A stretch of 37,312 nucleotides of DNA from an uncultured Elusimicrobia bacterium (GTDB lineage Bacteria; Elusimicrobiota; Endomicrobiia; Endomicrobiales; Endomicrobiaceae), in the NCBI GenBank assembly GCA_947168325.1, contig CAMVLN010000003.1, positions 1 to 37,312 on the forward strand, written 5' to 3'. A model generated the notes under the pieces. It was not told the DNA's origin. It saw nothing but the letters and a program-made list of their open reading frames with translations, and did no database searches. The number at the start of each line of letters is the position of its first letter. The stretch's first letter is position 1. Below, piece by piece: positions 34,001 through 37,312 of this stretch. A program made the position numbers and the translations under genes.

Positions 34001-37000
34001 TTATCGTTATATTTGTCTGCAAATATAATAGATAATATTCCAATAACATCAATAAACTTCTCGCTATTTCTTTCTACATCAATATTATTGAAATTAACTT
34101 TTTCACTACTGTTATTGTCTCCATTATTGTTTATCATGAGACTTTGAAAAATTTCAGCATTAATAATGTTAGAAGTGCCCAAAATATCATTGTTACTTTT
34201 TTCATTTTTAGAAATAAGAGAGCTTTCTTTTATAAGAGAGCTTTCTTTTATAAGAGAGCTGTCTTTTTTACGATTATTGTTATTTTGTTTATCTTTATCT
34301 CTAATATAGTCTCTAATTTTTTTATATGTTTCTGGCATATACATTGCAAAATCGCCTACTTTTATGTTAAAAAGATCTACTTTTCTTATTGCTAAATCAG
34401 TAAATAATCTCTCTGCTGCTCCTTCAAAAAAGACATCGTCAATAGACATTGCCATCTGTGTTTCTTTTTTTCTGCCTTTAACCTCCTGCATATAAAAATC
34501 AATAGACTTTGAAATAATTCTAAAGAAATTTATCGCATTAATAATTTTTGTTTGTACATCTTGTTTTATTTCATTATAGCTTGTTCCATTGTTTTTGAGT
34601 TCTTCTGCACTATCTAAAATCCTCCTTATAAAGTAATATGTAGGAGTTAATAAACTACTATATTCACCAAAAGATAAAGCCTCTTTAGATTTGTCTTTTG
34701 TTTTGTCGTCAAAGTCAGCAAAACCACCAAGCAGAGTTTTTGTCATTTTAAAATCTTTATCGTTAGACATAGCTGACATAGCTATAACACTAGGATTCTG
34801 AGCCAAAATCTTAAATAATATGAATTCTTTTATATTTTGAAAATCCATAGTTTCAAGTCCCCGGTCTTGAAAAGAATAATCAAGGTTGTCAAAATCATCT
34901 TTTTTTAATAAAGAATCTTCGTTATAATCTTCTTCTTTATTGATTTTATTTTTTTTGCTTTTTGTTCTTATTACAATTGGAGCCATTACAAAAGAACTCC
35001 AAAATTGTTCAAGTGCTTGTTGTTTAATTTCGTTAGTAATACTAATACCGTCTGCCTTAATATGTCTTTTGCCAATTATATTTGAATAACTTTCTGGGAG
35101 AATGTTCTCTATTTCTGTACACTGTGGCTTAACTATTTTCTTCCATGAAATATATTTTCCAAAAACACTTAAACTATCATTTCTTATTTCGTTACTTCCT
35201 TGAATATATTGTGTATCTTCATTTGCTGCTTGGACATATCCAAAAAATTCTTGTGCATATATCTTTAATTCTTGAATTGTGACAATTTTGTTGTTAACCA
35301 ATGCTTTTAAAGCTGTGGCTGCTTCCGTTGGTAATAATTTGTTTAATGCTTCTTTTATATCATCATCACTAGCATTGTTATCTGTTATTTTATTAAGAAA
35401 ATTTTTTTCAACTTCTATTTTTATTGAATTCATTATCTGTTCAAGTTGTATCCCGTTCGGGGCTTTTATTCCTTCTTTCTCTTTTTTGCTTTTGTTATTT
35501 TCCTCATCCTCATTTTTGCTTTTGTTATTTTCCTCATCCTCATTTTTGCTTTTGTTATTTTCCTCATCCTCATTTTTGCTTTTGTTATTTTCCTCATCCT
35601 CATTTTTGCTTTTGTTATTTTCCTCATCCTCATTTTTGCTTTTGTTATTTTCCTCATTTTTTTTAATAATCTCTAGTATCTTTCTTGGTTCAAGAATACC
35701 GTTTTTTATAATATACTCAATACCAATAACAAATCTATTCTTATCGTTAATTGATGTCTTTACTACTGTATCATTTATATTGTCTTTTAATTTATAAGAT
35801 TTTATGTCGGCTCCTTTTTTAATAAAATTGTCAATGGATTCTTTTACATATTTAAGTTGAGGTGCTCCTTCTTTTTTTATCTCACTTATATCAACATTTT
35901 TATTAATGCCTACATGACCTTCTTTTATATTCTTTACATATTTTTCTAACCTTTCTTCATACTCATCATTAGTTTCCTCATTTTCTTTTTTTGTAAAATA
36001 AAGTTTTAATTGTGCTACAAGCTGACTTTCTGATAGCTTTGTGTTGATATATTTACCATAAAACCTTTGCATAACAACAAATTCTTCTAATTCCTTTTGT
36101 TCTTCATCAGATAGCTTTCCTATAAGCTCATTCTTATTTTTTTTCTTTATAATTTTCCCAAGCCATAGAAAAAATATAGGTATTGTGACAACAAGAATAA
36201 CACTAATGATTAAGACAATAAGATACATTGTTGCATAATCTTGTGAAAACTCATCTTGAATTGCTTTTCGTATATTTAAGATAGTTATCTCTTTACCCTC
36301 ATAGTATATTTTTATACTCTTACCTTTATATTTAAACTCAAAAAACATACGACCGTCATTGTCTTTTTTATATTCTATATCCGTTAAATATTTATCATAT
36401 TCTGATAAATTTTCTATACTTTTTGCTAAGTTTTTTAAATTTTTAGAATTACTATTAGCATCAAATATGTATATTGTTATAGATACCCCTTTGTATTTTA
36501 CTTCTATGTATTCATATCCGTTCTCATCTTTTTTTATATCTCGCCATGTATATTTGTTGTCATCACCATCTTTAAAAGCTTCATTTATGTCCTCAATTAC
36601 TTCATACTTTTTTTTCACATCTGCTACAGTTATTGCTGTTTTATTAAAATATATTGTCTCTTCTATTGTCTCTTCTTTATATTTATAATTAAATTTAAAC
36701 ACACCATACCCTTCATTTGTTGTAGTATATTCTAAGTTTGTTATATCTTCATCCTCAGACAAATTGTTAATGCTTGTCAACAAGTTTTCCAAAACTTTTA
36801 TATCATTTAATGTCCCAACTTTATTATATAAATAATGATTAAAAGTTACATTTTTATATTTTATTGTTATAAATTGTGCACCGTTTTTATCTGTTTGTAT
36901 AGCGCTTTGTGTATACTCCTTATCACCAATGGTATCATCTAGTAGTTTTAATATTTTTGCTATTTCTTTATAATCCTTAAAACGACTATTTAAAGTACCA

Positions 37001-37312
37001 TCTTTATTATATAAATAATGTTCAAAAATCTTTCCATCTATTTTTATTTCTATATATGGAATATATTTCCCATCCATTTTTTTCAACTTAACTTCTGATA
37101 CTTCAGCATCCTTATACTTTTCTTTAATACTTTCTATAAATTCGTTTAATCCGTTTATTTCTTCTTTTATATCATCTGCTGTTATTACTTCGTTATTAAA
37201 AGGTATTGTCCTTTCTTTACCTTTATAATAAAATTTAAACACAACATATCCTTCATCTGTTGTAGTATATTCTAAGTTTGTTATATCTTCATCCTCAGAC
37301 AAATTGTTAATG
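19069..37312 (-). CDS. Giant multidomain membrane protein (more than 6080 aa, N-terminus beyond right edge): beta-repeats, TM, glycosyltransferase-like core, two C39-like peptidase modules, C-terminal alpha/beta domain
   Basis: Uninterrupted frame from the window edge to TAG at 19069. The tracked start at 37302 is a TTG inside a repeat with open in-frame codons ATT AAC AAT upstream, so it is not a supported start. Confidence 0.93.
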   Translation of the reverse strand, partial: INNLSEDEDITNLEYTTTDEGYVVFKFYYKGKERTIPFNNEVITADDIKEEINGLNEFIESIKEKYKDAEVSEVKLKKMDGKYIPYIEIKIDGKIFEHYLYNKDGTLNSRFKDYKEIAKILKLLDDTIGDKEYTQSAIQTDKNGAQFITIKYKNVTFNHYLYNKVGTLNDIKVLENLLTSINNLSEDEDITNLEYTTTNEGYGVFKFNYKYKEETIEETIYFNKTAITVADVKKKYEVIEDINEAFKDGDDNKYTWRDIKKDENGYEYIEVKYKGVSITIYIFDANSNSKNLKNLAKSIENLSEYDKYLTDIEYKKDNDGRMFFEFKYKGKSIKIYYEGKEITILNIRKAIQDEFSQDYATMYLIVLIISVILVVTIPIFFLWLGKIIKKKNKNELIGKLSDEEQKELEEFVVMQRFYGKYINTKLSESQLVAQLKLYFTKKENEETNDEYEERLEKYVKNIKEGHVGINKNVDISEIKKEGAPQLKYVKESIDNFIKKGADIKSYKLKDNINDTVVKTSINDKNRFVIGIEYIIKNGILEPRKILEIIKKNEENNKSKNEDEENNKSKNEDEENNKSKNEDEENNKSKNEDEENNKSKNEDEENNKSKKEKEGIKAPNGIQLEQIMNSIKIEVEKNFLNKITDNNASDDDIKEALNKLLPTEAATALKALVNNKIVTIQELKIYAQEFFGYVQAANEDTQYIQGSNEIRNDSLSVFGKYISWKKIVKPQCTEIENILPESYSNIIGKRHIKADGISITNEIKQQALEQFWSSFVMAPIVIRTKSKKNKINKEEDYNEDSLLKKDDFDNLDYSFQDRGLETMDFQNIKEFILFKILAQNPSVIAMSAMSNDKDFKMTKTLLGGFADFDDKTKDKSKEALSFGEYSSLLTPTYYFIRRILDSAEELKNNGTSYNEIKQDVQTKIINAINFFRIISKSIDFYMQEVKGRKKETQMAMSIDDVFFEGAAERLFTDLAIRKVDLFNIKVGDFAMYMPETYKKIRDYIRDKDKQNNNNRKKDSSLIKESSLIKESSLISKNEKSNNDILGTSNIINAEIFQSLMINNNGDNNSSEKVNFNNIDVERNSEKFIDVIGILSIIFADKYNDKSIKNAKNNLKFAMDISAALRADTNRFMLQDAIEGYILTDDKTNIQQEKEKIIEQVKNFKGSNSDTWIKIVNYLRGKTNEQNFKYVKDIKELENDYEVYEIALILIREYEFSSDKKDYFKKNNNDVFVNKKFRELVEKAKEFETIFGDLKEKFSKLLEENFIIDENNKVYGSYYKKQISNMNKDFPDYYSIYKKLDGGVTDRESAAMKLCILKYKGFSKLNSKVDKAKIKWWTRKYGRSDSDKKTLSPEDKDIFKQYLRNYYDLYSKAVGRNVGTNIYDYNKGEKGEKGEKDSVLKKQNEEYVQKLKAFEYRYRDSLRNYLGTQSNFNTDRVKGEYVQAQGWFSKLRITWNLVTSKTLKVLFGGSTYFNIRTGGQKVILWTLRVLLLLLSGFCGFLAFGNFGFLYTLSTASKTLFLYIMMTFFVLAWLLPKYVAGKSSKTFSKVYMCIIVVIFSIFFGGVIGGSFLQSLIFSKWLWLDFIKLFVTVLILIVSAPISFQAIWNIGGAFLAQHRIIADAPSGMATRKAVFDMVQFTVILLAILATISFPFTSMHNILNINIAAFWKGVILFLIFLGATIGLILGLKALGIWFFKTSYDKKGWPKAIKARFDEFDEVEKNGSFLPDGRSWKDEMIRFIKNCKDMTEEEREGFLIYIKTGEGEIPWVENYVARKYIIKTIETFAAKKPQGFGWDGNPRTVTNIMAGAGETFETGSELSSKKSSSDLGTTVMGRIARERKTAWENVLKDAKENIERVKNKILPLYYGKKTYEAIKKDFEKMEESVNTLLNTESLDTYKFPVLETEVGNKLFYKYVISEINKLINEIRSNDSQVVRGMAVEIFQYHVSYAKTYCEYEYLDALDFVGKHYEAVKIAYEEYKDILEDCGVNDYGNAQADNVINQIQSKVNAIIKQRESGKISKEDVLFIDKLFSSGLFVETDENNKYIVNKDAIKHVLNFLKKYESINNRVKEKHSFILFEGIMPDHIKLGTNGRIVELADEVTKKGIIKDLQAACQNGDNRSKKFAKEFLAKIQDCQGKTLAQYAKEICDFREEHATEFIYFVQTNHIDPLYWEGKFGFIRMMKQTNDLIRIGIYFPWKLKRDQVWTPSGKNVNLVYNMAEFVGCVMFLHDALNSLLYGQEIFDGTMASHFVIALIENGVAVLNPPMLVPGAEPGNYSAYAYGSSQEAWINVTQRGFSIFLTFYGKGTGYYYLVMGIVHTGEDSYSFIMYRSLSNLVRRYKGAKKDSDKIDRKSVTTTYRTLLWQRPASYSAPTEQRYLWNVLLYYIEGTARDANFADSSLGYDVKVINSMMWQHYLNIPFARFILLFFPILTLFTSYTFAFIPILFVVILMIMLMQSSSFSSLPYNSSLSDGVSGFFTFFVNIFKFLPYFSSMSGTIYQGFDQGLQQKFNFTPTTKGLERTTKSVDEMNEDYKKTIKFGFRIFLGVATAVVIFVIILWKLASSWSTTEIVLAVVGFFVSNIFIMATALANMTGMNVFRASNKGGKISGSDVGVFYGKVLLLFLASPIMLLLFIFDILFAYILKTEIRPGKLFWDWFLDWLENKDSTIESKTSIYEWLQVMTDERFQELKVLIEQNSDLILKDFLECLGNDKDLKEKIVKFFNKQNSNKQNSNKQNSKTNKQIENDVDEALRELEKYLRTKITSDEAFKNKKDIEEEVRKQKIKTIAFLNIYIDEIINNGNDVINCATKVVNNVVKGSKELYQISLTMFLKDIATGVFSKKANQDKFLLNKNLLSSMFAIKEYLNKNLKDNNSNKIYHGYRIKNFKTLINLIEKDEIIVRLNRGHFVTIKKLEKENDDDEDKYVVVDSQGELKKTETELVGYLMGDNEQNLIEESEKASVEEKEKDSVEENEKDSVKESEKDSVEESEKASVEENEKGGGFPIEVLIKENKGKYNNNIERLSEDDMKGLLGSGPTDLSQSSLLESLDTNNTMKMIEVMTTVIAKSNNKQYKNKANAILVQRTREAYDKIKKDEQDKKDKTEKDKKDEQKNKQENEQDETKYKEYENILKIDKFFNEKENDIKDINSFFKKINVVNKDKDKDKIKKAIEYRIEKIKQEQKITTASYNELLTSQFKNKKLDTTIGTQSYTVDAMKSAYSQYSQMFKNKRKNKYEMYDEGLIGEQDLVIYMLDEIDKTNETDKEKLHRRRNRLILFLTMKIKIEEELKKLEDELTNLNIDKKDIALFIKDRKALLKQSFRAQDLKKYNGDFKFLENFIEQEFNKKDKEKEGNIISKIQDYFINNILSLNNKNFSKALLDSHYPLDKEKGANYTYILLTLFEHFLQKDYTIVDLMKIFNEAKLMELFNLIKRAHTQVLTQINQDMMAKNNKDNIYAGVNQTEQRFLARIRLEYLKRIIDDLSSMILKPFPTKLNHKYPDKLIDNVNKYFEENKMELLLKGQEEEEKNLFEKLKKYLKGEKYNEDLLEKDLEKALKSMKEYEVNKEELCYLQVENGENKEISLKYPFKQKYGDKFISELNKKFKNTDILYIQIEQLRDQLIDQLNQLQKSKKEKSGESEKSGESEKSGESEESEESESNISNEESIEQLIIKKVDKVDLKDFIDFLEKDVKNKYDSLRAGNDSSVDENNVVVKISFENGQEGPEELKVPEVQEKKPNFKLEFGQKVKTVSLPISLEENFTEQYINNITNVIENVNSKIEQYYSDFTKQQKLESYNLDDFTLLEKNSIKKYEKEMIDMCSNLQISKEIKQEIVTNVEKELKVFKNFQYYQYTITKSEGSEKGNTIKHLSLPKIKFVIKPVITVDMDLQLERHVKGKAFEQIKKLFFSKSVEASKLSDFYKSVEKELTNQKIDGFYSKYSVTEPLKNFYEKGARDQFKTKEVAINTKLQKSNLTHVKFENIKIRINIKNGEPKKQEKQQEPEPEKQEIPKQQFEFKLVDETIQINGYHSKYFIEELNSIIEEKYKDLLKELEKNKSDKEKITELLNNFEQNFEQYIEKELKQELERRLSKKNIPIEFANYWVTGLLTGNMMTKEAWIKECWNNFVESKALEDIKQKIKNNFTEITNSLNNSLNSSSLNNANKTIDIYKISCIGKGIISTKTKKLTKVFDENLVNYWNDWNDKESNYFDIEYDSKQDQFMLAKNSSKKEKIFSDLERQYDKKEVASFKQEFDKNIENILNPFNKGEEIEEYCAGFGLLYMDTKDLSIEEKIKHRKKYLKGIKLLFKNPQQPIIEKPKPEPQPQPQTEEISLRWIDEIKLTYNYDDKVIALVNLWLQGSFGTGNLFTDGYFQEYRWEKDKNWNKDKDDSGHFITIHKNKEGKVYNKYKKKYSGNNVGKYLEEVIFGDDFKEFIYNNMHGVTREQLSDSSFEILKQELLKNYKNNLILSEGKYKKHFQENSAFQKAVKSKKLNENSWNKIKMFRFYLIFTNGEMPLPQKLQYSNGQTYIRNIQLEEHIDDGIFDKVNKAFAKGNIKTVKEIKKLMKKIEEKDSTEAYNVILQEFVFSSVLKNSKDIEQIIVSALLKKLKELNLKDLKENDKIQFKFINKEKEVEKEVEKKVNYKVGCETKIEEVVITDNDNYYESFNIAELNMEMKTLCNNFVREIKRTSYTEQTIKQTLEKQFRNYKEDIVKKYEEKYKEYDKKFGNNKNLLLLSDNPGVVATLNQLLEDYITNITNITNIINTNPNNKNLQVQVPQIVFEIKKESNNVVFEKEITGEDIFKLTYNYGKMTDLANEYLRKNPVDVSLFTSIYGFNGNEDNGSNLVLNNLKDHLAKEMGNTFNEKIFDTYFQKDFLKQYESHYQAWVISYNKSVSNYKNNIDMKIFITLKNGTQPIIVTYGNITFTNTNGSWSMEFAFDIDKREQFFSEVVDYLNANYNNLKMKDISNTKGQIKQDISNFGGIINEENKTYLFLRIDDLDTYAKYLFDKQIPQDFKELNGISSFGSIKFLKPKYKLITKPIKTKKFEYLRETVYTTPKTDKEKFKFGYEVKQHYFHVGQGDRQKITGLQILLKKRFNKVQAELSQYNDKKVGDTDITKIEKILQKYQEDIKNILVTAGYSYSDSEYPAFHYNKTSDVHSYEIKDKHNRPLSNNFFVIVYLIKVEAAIGNNNLNLINLVNNDKYGTIYKQNMVNSQNIAASKYDQILAELSPYDSSAKQHLAKAIESSGGDKDSIIKILYKFFIIEQHDIKDIINCATYAIKKVIQNKTIEEVALLILYKLIAKGVFNKKEQLSIDDSDIKFTSMKVIRDIINKNRKKNKAEVNVYKIDSNNIDKMITKMKEADTAILYLPKNVLANRNQSHFVTIEKRKKGSNSYGYAENAYIKKEYNNTKNKNPKKSILKMPEVYEYIVYDQNEGNKKYTSEDFIKYLKDNAVENGRIIMLCTSDLSKIGTVMDEKEMDKIKGAEVRNTKYEKNIPTTLYSKEEYPSQQRYKKICPIPVMILKDAQGNTIRDSKGKMVQIKASAWYDVEKKEIAFRFIGTSKKTYEEIVRKEWKEKTEEKILKVLTSLLMDRLQIDEVIRENLKEISGGEYDANKFEFKKIRRKNKEELKALKYTDEEIEDMLAEVVTANTNVGLKDAELAVFERMREKDIKRECKLLRRAGVSKVVLKKGDINKFTKWQINEISEAGLHPVIGISKDTTKEEIKRYIGNKKVNGFRLLEEGIDYKVIELIKESGKEISYKIGKSNIGNIARIDSEFKNKVIFVVEAKEIKEDNEAMIKQIKELATQGRISLYLESDEEDNFKKVTELVEKIFGKGAKATKTMISVGKAVVGNSFGKLFKKDIATISFSEGYEIGYEEIFSKGSYKGEVSPEEVVNTLKGLLSDNNMSIKTIKEEYEIGKLEKILTPEFELKIRAIMEDKGIEGEDKVVALRQYVIGSLVAYVEKNIGRFYKEPVDMATMNIEVKKQIVYRIIRALVNGYSVEDISEAIQKVEIGKVKTTTLADMVKEVLEGKVSQEIAQQWNKTDMLFIGSVAESDFENIKVLLEDNIKPVNKMSQMTVDVLKGMRATLSAA
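21030..21580 (-). other. C39/papain-like cysteine peptidase-like module 2
   Basis: DIINCATYAIKKV (Cys codon 21529-21531), NRNQSHFVTIEKR, YIVYDQNEGNKKYTSEDFIKYL: same order as module 1. Confidence 0.6.
26365..26445 (-). repeat. 18-bp-type tandem repeat coding SGESEK
   Basis: Protein KSGESEKSGESEKSGESEESEESES. Confidence 0.9.
28340..28480 (-). repeat. 24-bp imperfect tandem repeat coding ESEKASVE/ENEKDSVE
   Basis: Protein EESEKASVEEKEKDSVEENEKDSVKESEKDSVEESEKASVEENEKGGG. Confidence 0.9.
28520..28990 (-). other. C39/papain-like cysteine peptidase-like module 1
   Basis: DVINCATKVVNNVV (Cys codon 28906-28908), RLNRGHFVTIKK, KYVVVDSQGEL: Cys-His-Asp order. Confidence 0.6.
29111..29157 (-). repeat. 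15-bp tandem repeat coding NKQNS
   Basis: actattttgtttgtt repeated; protein NKQNSNKQNSNKQNS. Confidence 0.9.
29400..30090 (-). other. TM cluster B of the giant protein (about five helices)
   Basis: FARFILLFFPILTLFTSYTFAFIPILFVVILMIMLM, FGFRIFLGVATAVVIFVIILWKLA, TEIVLAVVGFFVSNIFIMATALA, VFYGKVLLLFLASPIMLLLFIFDILFAYI. Confidence 0.8.
30181..30842 (-). other. Glycosyltransferase-like (GT2/GT84-like) motif block in the giant protein
   Basis: Ordered motifs FVQTNHIDPLYWEGKFG, RGFSIFLTFYGKGTGYYYLVMG, HTGEDSYSFIMYRSL, PTEQRYLWN, placed between two TM clusters. Confidence 0.5.
32200..32880 (-). other. TM cluster A of the giant protein (about six helices)
   Basis: VILWTLRVLLLLLSGFCGFLAFG, TLFLYIMMTFFVLAWLLPKYV, VYMCIIVVIFSIFFGGVIGG, FIKLFVTVLILIVSAPISF, VQFTVILLAILATISFPF, FWKGVILFLIFLGATIGLILGL. 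Confidence 0.8.
34214..34266 (-). repeat. 18-bp tandem repeat coding SSLIKE
   Basis: ataagagagctttctttt at 34214, 34232, 34250; protein SSLIKESSLIKESSLI. Confidence 0.9.
35484..35660 (-). repeat. 30-bp tandem repeat, six copies, coding EDEENNKSKN
   Basis: tttgttattttcctcatcctcatttttgct repeats from 35491, 35521, 35551, 35581, 35611, 35641. Confidence 0.97.
36250..37312 (-). repeat. N-terminal beta-rich repeats of the giant protein (about six units visible)
   Basis: Units such as ITNLEYTTTDEGYVVFKFYYKGKERTI / YTQSAIQTDKNGAQFITIKYKNVTFNHYLYN / ITNLEYTTTNEGYGVFKFNYKYKEETI / YTWRDIKKDENGYEYIEVKYKGVSITIYIFD / LTDIEYKKDNDGRMFFEFKYKGKSIKIYY. DNA of two units is nearly identical at 540-bp spacing (36691-36772 vs 37231-37312). 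Confidence 0.85.

Noticed and set aside
35484-35660. CRISPR-like 30-bp periodic array
   Set aside because: Contiguous tandem repeat without spacers, in frame, coding EDEENNKSKN.
19025-36688. Many plus-strand ORFs (e.g. 24694-25083, 27670-28188, 28112-28687, 35279-35797) and minus ORFs 21810-22022, 27900-28100, 32468-32665, 35466-35657
   Set aside because: Out-of-frame or antisense readings of the giant gene with Ser/Phe/Leu-rich or repeat-derived composition.
37300-37302. TTG at 37302 as the start of the giant protein
   Set aside because: No stop upstream in frame to the window edge and the same codon context recurs inside the repeat 540 bp away; the gene is truncated by the window.

Overview
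The window is low-GC bacterial DNA. The lineage is uncertain; gene content and repeats would suit Elusimicrobiota/Endomicrobia-like gut bacteria, but this is only a guess. Positions 1454-18464 carry ordinary chromosomal genes, mostly on the minus strand: hisG (long form), a CvpA-like protein, a DUF1015 protein, nadB, panC-panB, and a secreted/envelope cluster (lipoprotein, small membrane protein, two paralogous CBM/CIA30-like secreted proteins, a 916-aa barrel-plus-OmpA protein). These are followed by an alpha/beta hydrolase / hexapeptide acetyltransferase / EFR1 flavodoxin-ferredoxin cluster with a decayed LysR fragment, a SemiSWEET, an M20 amidohydrolase and an NAD(P)H-hydrate dehydratase. 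Two CDSs run off the window. At the left edge, a minus-strand secreted protein (1..1253, missing from the ORF track) carries an 'IQDLHCDYSVQKNI' motif like ChaN/TIKI-type proteins. At the right edge lies a giant minus-strand gene (19069 to beyond 37312, more than 6080 aa). The giant gene is the main item of interest. It appears to combine N-terminal beta-rich repeats, a single TM helix, a multi-TM/glycosyltransferase-like/multi-TM core (motifs QTNHxDP, GKGTGYY, GEDSYS, QRYLW), two C39-like cysteine-peptidase modules about 7.4 kb apart, divergent ~200-aa internal repeats, many in-frame micro-repeat linkers, and a compositionally distinct C-terminal alpha/beta domain. A perfect 19-bp hairpin follows its stop codon. 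All family assignments come from reading the translations, with no database search.
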